From the NCBI GenBank assembly GCA_905250115.1, contig CAJNOI010000065.1:380360-444359 (forward strand): a stretch of 64,000 bases of DNA, written 5' to 3'. The stretch is from Adineta steineri (Eukaryota > Rotifera > Eurotatoria > Adinetida > Adinetidae). The notes beneath the pieces are model-generated. The model saw nothing but the letters and a program-made list of their open reading frames with translations. It had not been told where the DNA came from and did not search any database. Positions 44,529-58,099 of the stretch are shown piece after piece. A program made the position numbers and the translations under genes. Each line of letters starts with the position of its first letter. Positions within the stretch are counted from its first letter, which is position 1.

Positions 44529-47498
44529 TCAGATGTTCAACAACAAGCAAGAAATATTGATCCTATTCAACAACGATTATCAACAAATGAACAACAACAA
44601 CAATATCAAAATCGTTCGAATACAGTTAATATTTCTCAAACACCACAACAACCACAAATTGTTATGTTATCTAATAATGATAATAATAGAGGTTCACGAA
44701 ATGATGATGGAAAATGTAATCGAACAAGTAATAAATTTTTATCAAAAGAAAAACACAAATCTAAATATATATTTTTGTTATTTTAGGTTCAATAAGTGTT
44801 CCACCTAATGTTCTTACAGAAAAATTACTTGAATATGCATCAAGCACATCATCTATTCGTCATTCAAATATTTTATCACGTCCATCAGGCTTAACCTCTC
44901 AACTGCAACAACAACGTCGTTCTCCATCAAAACCACCTATTGTTTCTGATATTGCTAATCTTTTATCAGTATCAAATAAAGATCAACCAATTGTTCAACA
45001 AGTAACCCGTCAAACACTTCTTCCACCTCCACCACCACCACCTCCTCAATCTTCATCAACATCATCTACAACTGTTTATCATCATATACCTTCTGCTGAT
45101 AAAGTTTCAACTATGGTTAAAGGTGATCTTATTCATGATGATGGTCATTTACATGATCGTGAAGTTGAAGAATATATGAATATGGCATCAACTGGTCGTT
45201 CAACAAAATCACGTAAAACAGCAACAGCACAAACAATCAATGATGCAACAACAAAATCAATTGTTTTGGAAAGTGGTTCAGCTAGTAATAGTAATGATAG
45301 TAATATATCTTCAATATCATCATCTTCATCAACATCAGCTAATAATTCTTCAAATAATAATCATCATATAACATTAACAAATAGTATTAATAAAACAAAA
45401 AATAATTCGACAATATCAAGTCAAGATTCACGTAATATATGTGATTTATTATTAATGTTATATGAACAAGAACGTACACGAAGTACACAATTACAAAAAC
45501 AAATTGAACAAGTTAGTCGACAACAACGTTCAAGAAATTCAAGTGGACAATCACATTCAAGTGAATCACAAACTGGTTTAGAAACACCACAAGGTACAAC
45601 AAATGGAAATACAAATTCAACACGATTATTAAGTCCAGCAGCATGGATATCAACAACAGGAAAAGATAAAACATCTGTACATATACAACAAAGTCATCAT
45701 CAAACATTAAAATTTGATTCATCAACATCAATTAATGGTTCACCACCTGAATCACAAGATGTAAATCAGTTTTTATTGTATATTAAAATATGTATATATA
45801 TCTATATATTTAGTGTTCACCACCTGATCCAAACAAAAGTGGTTTAAGTCCAACGAAAGTTGTACAATTTTCACAATCAATTGGTTCAGCACAAAATCTC
45901 ATTCCACGTCCAGTACCTATGCTAGCAACGAATGATGGTTTTGTACGTCATACATCATCATCATCGTCGTCATCGCATACAGCTACACCAACTGGACCAA
46001 TGAGTTCATCAAATAATGGTTTGATTTTTATTGTAAAAATATTTTATTCTAAATTATTCTATTTCTTTTTAGGTGTTCTTTATACACCCGGCAATCGAAT
46101 TTTTCAAAGTCCACTTGGACAGGTATTATTTCATAGAATAATTAAAAACACATATGTATAGATTCATTAAGTCAACAGAGTCTAAATGATAGAACCCATT
46201 ACAAATTTACTCATATTAGATATTGAACAGACTTCTAACGAGATGCAATTCTAGGAATTCTAATGGCTTTACATAAGGTACTATTGGACTTATTTGAATT
46301 CCAACGACGTTGTTATAAAAGCCGAATGATACGTCTGCGAAACGAGGATATACTAGAGTTAATTAAATAACATTCACATACAAACTCAAACAAAATAGTG
46401 AATCTTAATATAAGATCATAAACTCGGTTAAGTAGACCGTAATGTAGGGTACGGCAGCTCCAAAAAAATGGAACCGGAACCACTCTTATCTCATTTCCAC
46501 TGACCAGAACCGCATTTTAAGTCCGATTCCGGGTAATTTTTGGAATCGCCGTAATGTGTCTAAAGTGGAACAATCATTCATTTCGATACTTTATCAACCT
46601 ACCCTAAAACTTATTGTATTTATTTGAATAATTCTTTTATGTTTTTTCTTTAGGCATTTGCGGCATTAAGTCCTGCTCTTAGTCCATTTTTATCACCATC
46701 AACTAGTCGTGCTGGTACACCAAGTGAATTAACAATAATTCCTGCTGATTTACTCAATGTACTGAATAGTCGTATTTGGATTGAAGATGAATTATTACAA
46801 GCATTTGTTAATCATCTAGATTCTGGTGGTGTGTAATTAGTTTTATTCTATTTAGTTTGTGCATAACACATTACTGAGTATCGCTCATGTATCGGCAAAA
46901 CATTTTTTCGAATGTTCATTGCGACATATAGCTTTACTCATGTTGTGTTTTATTTTATGATTGTAGGCTGTCAACAGCAGCAACAACCACAATCTCATCA
47001 TCAATAATCTCATTTTCTTTTTCATATCTTTTAAAAAGAAAAAAGAAAAATTTCGGTGTGGATCATCGCTAAAGAACGATTTAAAATATATATATATATA
47101 TATCCGATTAAATCTAAATCTTGTAAATTGTATAGACAACATTTCTATTTCAAAAAAACAGTATTTGTGTATGTTTAACATTTTTTATTCGTCTTCCGAA
47201 ACAAAGAATAAAACAAAAAAGAATGTGCTGAATGTATATATACATATAATTATAAGACTTTTCTTTTAGCTAGATATTGGAATATAGGACTTACTATCTT
47301 CCGGTGTCTACACAATGGGGGAAAATTTTGTCTTTCATATTTTAATATGATTTCTTTTATTTTCCATCAGGAGTAGGTTCAGGTCGTCGATCAAGAGTTA
47401 ATAATGAAGAACCTAGACAACCAGGAAAACCAACGAATGTGTCAAATAATAATAATAATAATAATGGTAATGGCAAAGCCAAGAGTATTGAAAAATAA
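42373..47498 (+). CDS. NFI: Nuclear factor I (NFI) transcription factor
   Basis: Thirteen exons (42373-42381, 42440-42595, 42647-42881, 42934-43077, 43134-43199, 43286-43487, 43545-43651, 43714-44727, 44787-45760, 45814-46018, 46073-46122, 46654-46828, 47371-47498) give about 1154 aa. The N-terminal DNA-binding domain (about residues 4-200) is well conserved: [34 protein letters not shown] and [12 protein letters not shown], with the expected cysteines. SIVFS-like PSVFSTSEL follows. The rest is long and low-complexity (poly-Gln, Ser/Thr, poly-Pro), about twice the usual NFI length, with a KRRR basic cluster. The first exon (three codons) is tentative. The last splice is optional: without it, translation stops at 46836. 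NFI dimers bind palindromic TTGGC sites and control differentiation genes. Confidence 0.92.
46123..46653 (+). other. Long NFI intron with a GC-richer insert
   Basis: This intron is about ten times longer than most in the gene. The stretch at about 46437-46565 is GC-richer and includes GGTACGGCAGCTCC and CCGATTCCGGG. No reading frame is supported, so it is probably an old repeat. Confidence 0.35.
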
Positions 47499-50400
47499 GC
47501 AGCAAGTGGTGTTTGATTATTCTTCTTTTTCTTTCTTTTTTTTAATGTAAAATTAGTCTATGTCGTCTGTTTGCTGTGTAGTGCTTCTCATATTATCATC
47601 CTTCTGTTTTTTTTCTGTATATCGAGTAATTTTTCCTTTTGTAGTTAGAGAAAAAGGGGGGCATTGATTATTACTTTTTTTTCTTTTTGTTTTTTAATTT
47701 GATGGCTTGATCGGAAAAAGAGAGTTTATATAAAGTCTCTCTTGTCAGATAAAGTGCAACATTAACGCTTTGAAAATGTGCGTGAGAGAAAGACGTTCGG
47801 TTTTTTTTTGTTTATTTCTATAAGTGTGACTCATTTTTCATTCAATCTCACTATGTAGTAGTACGTTTTTTTTCGATGTTGTTCGTTTCGAAAAAAATTA
47901 ATCGAATTAGATTATGCTTTGTCGATGGAGAGTTCTTTTCTTTTTCTTGTAATGTTGTCGTCTGTCGTATCAATTCATCTGTCACATTTTGTTTCTTTCT
48001 TTTTCTTTTGGCATAAACTATTTAATCGGTATTAAATATTATTTTATTCAAAATAAAATTGAAGGAATAAAATCTAACATTTTATATCCTAATGACTAAT
48101 AATATCGACGTATATATAATCTAAGATGCTATTATATTTCTTTTATACTGACTTCAATTGTCTGTAACAAAATTAATATCGAGCATGAATAGAATCTATA
48201 CTTAAGTCATAAATCGAATCTACTTGTAATAATTTATTGTATTATTTACTACACTTCACAATACTTACATATTGTCAAGAGATGTATACTTGTCATAATA
48301 GAAGATGTTGAAAATAAGACAACAAGAAATCTATAATTTATTCTAGCATTCATTCACTTAATTACCTTTGGATTATAATTGTATTATTATACAGTGTTTG
48401 TGTTCATTTTCTATGTGTAGTTTATCCCTTTCGGTACCATAGCTCAGCCAATGGATGAAACCTTATTTCTAACATGTATATTGTATGTTGTGAATATTTT
48501 TATCGAAACTTTTTAAAAAACTTTCGAAGTCATTTTCGATCAATACCCGTACCCCTCTACGGCACGGTGGTAGTTAAAGGGTTATATGGCATGGTTACGT
48601 GAACCATATCCATGTTTTTGTTTTTATTTTATCGTAATGTATTCTTTAATAGAATTATTACAAGCATTTGAATGGTTCATCGGTGTTAAATCACATTTCA
48701 ATCAATCATGTTTTTCTAACTATAACCGCCAATATACTTATCTGATTACAACCCATTATGTTTGCTTCATTTGCCATTAAAAATGATATTTAGTCTTTAT
48801 ATACTTTTGTAGTAGCTTTGCTCAATCTTGAGAAAAAGCAAATGGATTAGAATTAACATCTAAATACCAATTTTGTTTATTTTTCAAATATGATTGAATA
48901 CTACAATAAACAATTGCTAGCGCCCAGACACACAAGACTCAAAATAAAACGGAGAAATACGCGCAGAAATTTTAACGAAAATAAAATTCGAAAAAGCGCA
49001 CATTTTTACGATTTTTACTTCTGTTCGCTTTGTCTACTATGATTAACGCGTTAAAACTCACAAAATAACGTGTAAAACCACGTTAAATTCCGCGTTTCAA
49101 CGAGCAACTACAGAGAAAATTTTAACGCAGTAGAACACTTTCTAAAAAATTGCGTAGAAACGCGTTTTTGCGCGTTTTTTTAAAGATAATATCTGCCTGG
49201 GTGGATAGTTAATAGAAGATATTAACGCTGAACGAAGTTTATTAAATAGGAATTGATATTATAACTGTCTTAAATAAATAAATTTGATTTATTTATTAAT
49301 TTTAAACAAAGATCGAGATTTGTGCAAAACTATATCCGTCTTTTTTCAGTTTTATGAATAACTCAACTATGATTTATTTAATATGCAGAGATTTCCTTCA
49401 ATCAAATTCTTCTTTGTTAATACTTTAATACTATTTCGTATTTAAATCTATTTTTATCCAAATTGTCTCGAAGGTTGACATGCACTTCATTGCTAATTGT
49501 ATTTATTTATATACTTATCTAGTTATGTTTGTTCGACATTTATAAATAAAAAATCATTGTTATCTGATTTGATATTATAAATTTTATTATTGATTTCTAT
49601 GTAAAGGGCAAAAAATTAGAAAGGATGTCACGAAATCGAGAAAACAAATTCAACTCAACGAACTTGCACGTATTGTTGTGAAGACAATCAATTTAGAAAA
49701 GAAAATAGCTTCATTGAATTATCAACGTACATATTTTATTTATTTATCAATAATTTTATTAACTTTTATTTTACATAATAAATGATTTTTTAATAAAAAA
49801 TTATCTGTTTTTGTTTTCATGTTTTCTAAGTGCTTTTGATAATCCGTCTACTTGTATTTATATAAAGATGTACTTAAGAGAGTAAACGAAACGTTTATTA
49901 CATTACATAAAATAAATGTAATTAGTTATTTTTTGAAATATTAGACATAAAAAAATTTGTGTTAGAATATTTCATTACCAAATCTAGGGTCATGTTTTTG
50001 TTAATAATCCGGATAAATATAAACTAAGCATATATCCGCTTTACTTTTAATAATAGATATAAAAATATAAATCTCAGCAAAAACATTATCAATGACGTAT
50101 TTCATTTGCTTGAAATGAGTATTTTTTGCTCCGGAAAATAGTTTCTTTCCTATATATAAAATATAAAAAGGATCGGCATAATTAGATTTTTTTCTTTGGA
50201 GGCATTTTATAAAGCAGAAAATTTTAATAACGTCTAGAAATGAAATATGAATTGAAGCAGAAAATTAGTTGGATAGTGAAATTTGACATATATCTATTCT
50301 AATAAGTTAGAACTAGATATTTTTTCTGCGACGTTTGTTTATATCTAATTGCTGTTTTGTAGGTAAGAATCTTTTTTTTCGAAAGACTTTATTAGGCACA

Positions 50401-50518
50401 CATCGGTTAGTTTATCTCTTAGTGAATTCTATATTGTAGTCCAGATGATAAAAAGAAATTAAACATAAATACTGTATTTATTTTTATTTCTATCCAATAG
50501 TAAGAAGAGAGAATTAAT
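47499..50518. other. Large intergenic region with one coding-like fragment
   Basis: Contains the NFI 3' UTR (T-rich, 47500-48010) and AT-rich DNA. CCCGTACCCCTCTACGG near 48546 is an inverted near-copy of a motif in NSUN5 intron 2. An isolated coding-like stretch lies at 49606-49785. The 48586-48780 frame has no family or splice support. Confidence 0.4.
49606..49785 (+). pseudogene. Possible orphan terminal exon, tail-anchored type
   Basis: A frame of about 58 codons after an AAAG acceptor-like site reads as a charged helix (IQLNELARIVVKTINLEKK) and then a hydrophobic segment ending ILHNK and a stop. It has no start codon and no clear upstream exon. It could be the 3' end of an unrecognised gene or a relic. 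Confidence 0.2.
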
Positions 50519-51121
50519 TTACACAGTCATTCGTCGTATAAGATCAATGCCTAAAGCTTCAAGTTCCATTTGTCTTTTTCGCCGTTTTTTTCTCGACATG
50601 TGAACAATTATAAACATTGTTAATAGAATACCAATAATATTTATAATTAACTCTATACTAAAATCAGTTATTTCTTCGATTATTTGTTTTTGTTCGTTAA
50701 TGTTTATTTGTGTTAGATTTGTTGTAATTAATTCAAATGGAGAATAGAGTGAATATTGAAAGTAACCAGTACTATATCCATATAGATCAAAAATACAACG
50801 AATTATTAGAAAAATTATTAATAAAAATATTGAAATTATCAATATGCCAATACGTTCTAACCATAATGAATAAATAATTATAATAGAACATAAAAATATA
50901 CAAAAAACACTAACAATACTTCGAATAGAAATATATATTTTTAGATATATTAATAAAATTGAATTAGGATATTGAAAAATGACTTGTTTAGCATATTGAA
51001 ATGTATTTGTTATAAGATAAGCATAGAAACAATTGAGAATAACACGAAGATTGTTAATCTTTGTATGAAAACAAATGTTCGTCAACATGTGTCGATGTTT
51101 ATATGGTAATGAAAGACTCAT
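50519..51121 (-). CDS. Unknown multi-pass membrane protein
   Basis: A single-exon frame of 200 residues on the complement. After a polar N-terminus it has at least three hydrophobic segments (around residues 65-85, 88-110 and 155-175), with a loop that includes possible glycosylation sites (NLTQI). A short basic tail (MSRKKRRKRQ) suggests the C-terminus is cytosolic. I do not recognise a family. The consistent hydropathy pattern and uninterrupted frame in AT-rich DNA support a real gene, but AT-rich sequence easily gives hydrophobic frames. Confidence 0.55.
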   Translation of the reverse strand: MSLSLPYKHRHMLTNICFHTKINNLRVILNCFYAYLITNTFQYAKQVIFQYPNSILLIYLKIYISIRSIVSVFCIFLCSIIIIYSLWLERIGILIISIFLLIIFLIIRCIFDLYGYSTGYFQYSLYSPFELITTNLTQININEQKQIIEEITDFSIELIINIIGILLTMFIIVHMSRKKRRKRQMELEALGIDLIRRMTV

Positions 51122-53463
51122 TTTTATAAGTATGGGCCATATTGATTGATTTATGAGACTATCATAATTATATATAATTAATATTTATTCAAGGATATTT
51201 CTACTTCTCTAAGGACAATATTCTACTAAAAACTACTTGAGGAAAAAACAAAGGTAATATAGAATAGCCATAATACTTCAATATATATATATAGATATAT
51301 ATAATGAATTTATATGAATAAAATCTGATTGCTGTTGACGTTAAAAATAGAATTAATTATGTATATACTTTTTCACGGATGTCATTTAATGAACAGCTTG
51401 TCTTCCGCCATTTACTGACAGCGTTCTGACAATCATCATAGACTGTCTTTTTTTTTCTTTATCTATGATTTGATTATTTATAAAAGACAACATAATTTTT
51501 CCTCGATGTGATCAAGTTGTTTGATTGCGTGTCATTTTTAAGATTAACACTGACATGAAGTGAATAAAATAACACAACGCACAAGAGAGACTTAACAACA
51601 TATATATAAGATGCTAGACAGAATGAATATGTAAGAATTTTTCCAAGGATTTTATTCTTTTAGATTAATCAAATCATTGAGAAAAAGAAGATGTGTGAAG
51701 GGATTCATTTATAAAATATGAACAATATAATTCTTGATTGGAATTTCTCATGAAATAGTGATATAAAAATTGCTTTATTATCATAGAAAGATATACTGTA
51801 TGATGATTATGCAATAGGAGTAGTTTCTTATATTACTATTGTAATTGAGACTTCTATAATTTTTCATACAACAATTTACTTAATATATATATATATATAT
51901 AGAAATGAAAATTGAGTTAAAGATTTTATTTTCGAGAGAATAACTTGACATGTAATATTATATCATACAATTATGTATAAGATCAAAATAGATTAGATAT
52001 AAAATTTTTGTATAAATAATGACATTTTTCATTTCAAATTGTATTCATCACTTGTATGAGATTACACTTACTTAGTAGAACTACTTAACTTGAAATAGAT
52101 AAGATATAGAAATCTATCTATATTTTCTTCTTTTTTTTCTTTGTCTATCTATTAGTAATCCCGATTATCAACTCTAACTTGTGAAATTGATCTTTCTCAT
52201 TTCTTTTACATATCGATTATCATTGACCAAATATAAAAAAAGGTTAAAACTACGAAAGAATGTACTATTCTTCTTCTTCATTTTCTCCTTCTTCTCCTGT
52301 GTATATCACTTTCACTATACAGGTATTGCATGCTGTGCGCCACTTAACCGATTGCGTAAGAGAATGAATAATATAAACAATATACATATCTTTTTTTTTC
52401 ATTCATTGTTTCAAAAAAAAAGAAGAAGAATAAGTACATAATGTATTTCTTATTTAATTCAAGTATATTAAAAAGTATGTAGTCTATCAATGTTGTTATA
52501 AATAGAAAGGAAGACGTTTGTTTCTTACAGGTTTTTAAAGTAATATTTTTTTTCTCTGTTTTATGTTGTTTTGCCATAGTTAATAACTGTCAACGTCATC
52601 GAAGATGTTAGAAAAAAGCATTGTTCTCGTCTTCATTTTTTCTCCCACTTAGAATCGAGAGGCAAAAATGGATCGCTCAGTTTTTGAATGATTTCCTACT
52701 AAAGCAATCTGCGAGCAAGAATGACGACAACGATTATTGAAGAATCTATCAATGTTTCATGATTCAGTTTACTGACATTGGATGAAGAGGAAACGAGAAA
52801 GAAGACTATTAGTATTTCTTACATCTATCGAATGTTCTTTCGTTTGACATTTAGATGTTTATTAATCATAGAAGACGACAGTTTAGTATCATTATCATTT
52901 GTCTCATCTATTAGACAGATAAACGTCGACAAAAGACTTACTTAGAAGTACCACTATTTTTTTTTTGCTTTCATTTTTATAATAACAAAAATAATAACTT
53001 TCTAGTTAGTGCCTTGAAATGAGATATAGTACGATCGAGTCAATCTCCGTTAATATGTTTTTACTTCATATCCTTTTATCATCATCGTCTGTTAATTAAT
53101 CGTCCGTAGAAACCATATGGCCTTACTACGTCATTAACTTCAATGAATATTAAAATATCACTAATTGCTTAGTTTAAGATTATAGTTCGAATCAAAGCAA
53201 ACTAACTACGCAACATTAGATTAGACAAATTATAAAATCTAAACATGTATGTATATTGTTAGAAGATAGTGACAGATGAAAAAATCTGTTTGACATCTTT
53301 GATAGAATATAAAGAAGAAGAGGAGAAGAAAAAAAATCGATTAACTAACGTAATCATGTAAACCATTCATATAAACAGAAAACAATCTTATGTTTTGTTT
53401 GCCGTTCTTTATATTTACTTATAGATCGATGCGAAATAAGAATTTATCCATCTTTTCTCATCG
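51122..53463. other. Intergenic region upstream of the esterase
   Basis: AT-rich DNA between divergent genes, with TA microsatellite runs (about 51278-51305 and 51881-51901). No exon, RNA gene or mobile element could be supported. Confidence 0.4.
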
Positions 53464-55698
53464 ATGGTCGAAACCTCGATGTTACTAGAAAGTTTTATTC
53501 TAATTTTCTTGTGTCATCAAACGTTCTCAAATGGACTTCGTATTAATACTACGTCAGGTATATTCGAAGGTAAAGAAATAACTGTTAATAATGTTCCAAT
53601 CCGACAATATTTTGGTATACCTTATGGTGAAAAACCGGCACGTTTTGAAAACTCAATTTTACGAAACTATAGTTCAAAAGTTGTACAGGCCACTGAACGA
53701 ACATCAGGTTGTTTACAAGCACCTGGTGGACTTTCTTATGGACCATTTGAATTATCGGATATGTATGAAGAAGATTGTTTAACATTAAATATGTTTAATC
53801 CACGAACAAAATCTCAATTACCAAAAGCAATTATGGTCTTTTGTCATGGGGGTTCAAATCAAGTTGGTTCAGCTTCATTATTTGATGGAAGTGCTGTTGC
53901 TGCTATTGGTGATGTGATTGTTATAACAATAAATTATCGTTTAAATATCTTAGGATTTTTAACACCAGGTCTCGATGTTATGTCAGACCCAGATGTTATG
54001 AAAGGAAATTATGGTTTACATGATCAAATTTTAGCATTAAAATGGATATCAATTAATGCAAAATCTTTTAATGGTGATCCAAAACGTATTACTTATATTG
54101 GACATTCAGCTGGCGCAGCAAATGCTGTTTTACTTGCCATGTCAGAACGTTCTAATGGTTTAATAGCTCGCGTTATTGCACAAAGTGGTTGTCCATTAAA
54201 TCAATGGTTTGAAACAAAATTGAAATCTATTGTCATATATATCTATCTATCTAAATGTTTCTTATTCTTTAGGGCAATTGATAGACAACCATCAGTTCGT
54301 TTTGATAATGTTATTAAACGTAATGGTATGAAAGCAAATAAGAAATATATGCAATCAAATATAAATCAATTAAAACAAACTCCAGCAAATAATTTTAGTT
54401 ATATGTATCATTCAGGATTAGAAATATCACCAGATTATCCGTAAGAAATAAATATTATAGAAAATCTTCTTCTTCTTAATATATATATTGATTTTATTGT
54501 CTATTAGATTTCCTACTATTGACAATGATATTCTTACGAATGATTTAGAAGAACTTATACGTAAAGGACCACTTAAGAATGTTGATATATTAATTGGTGT
54601 AACGGCTGATGAAGCATTGTATTTTGCTGAAGAACATATATTTAATCATTATTTACCAAGACAATATCGTACACATCAATCATTAACAACTACTCAACGA
54701 CCTTCAACAATAAAACCGAATGATTTTAATACAACACAAAGTCCAATTAAAAAAATAACTGAAACAGAACAACCTCGTGGATTTTCATATTTTAGAAAAA
54801 ATCAATATATTAGAAATTATTTAAAGACTAATTATCCAAATCATTTATGTTATTATGAAAGTATACAAGCAAGATATATGCCAAGTGTTAATGATCAACA
54901 TAATCTTACTGAAACTGCTCGTCTTTATACTAATCTAGTCAGGTAGAAATTTTTGTTAAATCTAATAAAATATTATATGTTTTTTTTGCATAATTAGCGA
55001 TCTAATGTTTTATTATGATCTTGTTCGTTTTCTTCATCACCGTTTAGAATCACAAACAAAAGCAACAACATATGTATATTATCATACAAATCCACCTGTA
55101 TTTGATCTTGATAATGTCCTTCGACGTATTCCACATATGATTGGACATTTTGCTGAACTTGATTTAACATGGGGTATTCCATTTTTTAGTCGAAAAATTC
55201 GTACAAATATAGCATATAATATGAATATATCTTATACATCCGAAGAAGTTGAACTTAGTTTTCAATTAATTCGTTATTGGACAAATTTTGCTAAAACAGG
55301 TATTTTGAAAGTTTTTGTTTTTTTCTTTACTAAATCTTTTTGTTTTTCTTATTCGAGGAAATCCAAATGAACCCGAATATACATCAGTTCTTTGGCCGGC
55401 ATATGAAAAAGAAAAAAAATCATTTATTAGTTTTAATGCCAATGATACTCATATAGAACATAATTTCTTAGAAGAACGTTTTCAATTTTGGAATACAATA
55501 TTACATAATCAAATGTGTGCACCATTTCGTTGGTATCATACATGTTTACTTGTTGGTATACTTCTAATTGTTCTTATACTGTTATCAATTTATATTTTTT
55601 ATAATGCTAAACGATCACGACGAAATATCAAACCAACAGAAGTAACAAATACTGATGTTGTGACTACTTATCATTTTTCATCGAGTGTTGTCTCTTAA
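53464..55698 (+). CDS. Type B carboxylesterase with C-terminal membrane anchor (cholinesterase/neuroligin family)
   Basis: Five exons (53464-54206, 54273-54440, 54508-54942, 54998-55299, 55358-55698) encode 662 aa. A signal peptide is followed by the alpha/beta-hydrolase fold: FGIPYGEKP, EEDCLTLNMF, and the nucleophile elbow GHSAG (Ser215; most relatives have GESAG). The charge-relay residues appear intact: Glu339 in TADEALYF and His499 in GHFAELDLTWG, so it is probably an active esterase rather than a catalytically dead neuroligin. A single transmembrane helix (VGILLIVLILLSIYIF) and a short basic cytosolic tail close the protein. The first intron uses a GTTTGA donor and joins to give the family-typical ...QWAIDR. 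Confidence 0.88.
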
Positions 55699-56740
55699 TT
55701 TTGTGCGTGTTTTATGTATTAGTAGTTCAAACTTTTTTTCGATTTATTATATATTAAACGAATTGAAGTCTTAGTCAACAAAATTGCAATGAATATGTTG
55801 TTGTTTTCATCCATTCATTTGATAACTATGCTAACATGACTATCTCTTTGTATTTGCGACATTATCAATCATTATCCTATTATGAAATAGGATATTTTGA
55901 CCTAAATGTATGTCCGTGTAACACAGTTGATATGAAAATTGCAATAACTATTACATTTTTCATAGGAGAAAAGAATATTGACTTACTTAATTCTAAATTT
56001 AGTTAGAACACTGACAATTGTTAAATGTTATATAATTCCTGACATCTTATTTGGTACTAGAACCTCTTTTCTTTTAAATAACCTTCGAATATAATCACTC
56101 AAATAAGGATTAATCTATTACTCAACGAATGGACGTCAATCATATGTGAATATTCTATTAAATGATTGTCAAAAATATTTACAAAGATTATAAAATATGT
56201 ACTTGAAATTATTCATATGTTTTTGTAACATTTACAATTGGATATATGTTTGATTTTATATTATGATAATAAAGAATTTAAAATGTACTTTTCAATGTAA
56301 TAATATTTAATATAAACATTTTCTTTTTTTGTTGTTTAAAGCTCATTGTCAACATGATCTATATTTGTATTCTATTAATCAAAAAAAATTAGTTTGTGTA
56401 CATTAGAAAAAGTTCAATAGACAACATAATAATAATAACAACACCGGAAAGCCTTTTGATTATTGTTTGACGATACAAGTATAGTAAACGAAGATGTCTA
56501 TTCATGTTCGTCCTTCTCTCAAACAATATATGTTGCTCATCCTTTAAAATCAAGAGACACACATACATACGCCCATGTAGCACGTCAATGACCTTTTCCT
56601 TATTTCATATTATGGTATATTTCTTCCAAACTCCCCCATCAATCTTATTTAATCCAATAAGACATGATTTTGATGTTTCTTACTTCTTTAATCATCAACA
56701 TATAAAAAAAGAATAAAAACGAATAATACACTACGAAATA
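55699..56740. other. Intergenic region, esterase to protease
   Basis: AT-rich, with no supported coding exon or repeat. It probably includes the esterase 3' UTR and the protease promoter. Confidence 0.4.
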
Positions 56741-58099
56741 ATGTTATTCGTATATTTCATTTTCTTTCTAACAACGATTAATGGACAAGATACAATATGT
56801 GAATTAAATGATACATGGTCATGGACACCATGGTTTAATTTTCATACACCAAATTCTAAAGGTGAATATGAATTACATACTGCAATACGTAATCAACATC
56901 CAACGATTGTATGTGCTGAACCACGTATAGTATCAGCTGTTAATCAAATTGGCATTGATATGAATCAAACAAATGATATGATTATAATACGTTCATATGA
57001 TATTTTTTGTATAAATAATTATGTTGCAAAATATCAAGGAAAAACATGTGATGATTATAGTGTACGTTATTGTTGTCCAAAAATTATAAATTCAACAGTC
57101 AATAAAATACGAGATATGTTTATAGAAAGTAATATTGATCCGTCAATCAGTAATCAACCAAAACAAGTACAATTAAAATGCGGTCGATCACCACGTGCTA
57201 CTACATCGGAATCAAGTACTGAATTAGGATTTTTTATGAGTATATTAGATGCAATGCTTTCAAAAATTATTAATGGTGTTGAAGCACGTCCTAAAAGTTG
57301 GCCTTGGCTTGTATCTATAGGTGTTCGATATCGTGGTACAACTGGTGTATGGCAAAATCGAACTCATATATGTGGTGGAACATTAATAGATCCAACACAT
57401 GTTCTTACAGCTGGTCATTGTCTTGAACAAAAAATTGATGATCGTTTTGTTCCATTAACATCAACAAATCCGAGTTTAGAATCATTTTTTATTCTACGTA
57501 TTGGTGTTCATGATATTCGTTTAACACAATCAAATGAACTTTATCGTGCACGACGAATATTTGTTCATGAAAAATTTACTTCAAGTACATTTGAAAATGA
57601 TATTGCTATTATTCGACTTGATCGAGCAGTACCACTCACTGAATCTTCAACACCTATTTGTTTACCAACAAGTAATGTTGTTGCAGGTAAACAAGTAACA
57701 GTTGCTGGTTGGGGTACAGTTAGTGAAACAGCACGTGTTCATTCTAATGTACTTCGACAGGCTAATGTTAATGTTTTACCAACAACTAATTGCCGAGTTT
57801 ATACAGATATTCATTATGATGCTACAAAACAAGTATGTGCCGCAGCTTTAGATTGGTCAAAAGATACTTGGTAAAACTTCTTTTTTTCTATGTATTTGAA
57901 TCCTATGACAGAGAATATTTGTTTTTGCAGTGCGGGTGATAGTGGTGGTCCATTGATGTCTCAAGAAAATGGTATATGGTCAATAGGTGGTATTACATCC
58001 TATGGTTATGGATGTTCGAAACGTGGTTTTCCAGGTGTTTATACTCGTACGGTGCCTTATTTAACATGGATCAAACAGAGAATGTTGAGCCAAGATTAA
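56741..58099 (+). CDS. Secreted trypsin-like serine protease with N-terminal WxxW domain
   Basis: Two exons (56741-57870, 57931-58099) encode 432 aa. A signal peptide is followed by a Cys-rich domain (about residues 20-110) that begins SWTPWFNFHTP and ends YCCP, matching the WxxW module of gel-forming mucins and CILP. The S1 protease domain starts after a probable activation cleavage at Lys175 before IINGVEA. The triad is complete: His226 (TAGHC), Asp287 (ENDIAII) and Ser381 (GDSGGP). The 60-nt intron splits the Cys codon two residues before GDSGG. The protein is probably a zymogen acting in mucus, gut or body cavity. Seven more residues follow the final helix, with no other domain. Confidence 0.88.

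Noticed and set aside
48586..48780. Possible small membrane protein
   Set aside because: It is short and composition-driven, with no splice partner and no family resemblance.
53464..54444. Reading straight through 54207-54272 as coding in the esterase
   Set aside because: The frame stays open, but splicing GTTTGA...TTTAG restores the family-typical QWAIDR and removes a hydrophobic insert not seen in esterases.
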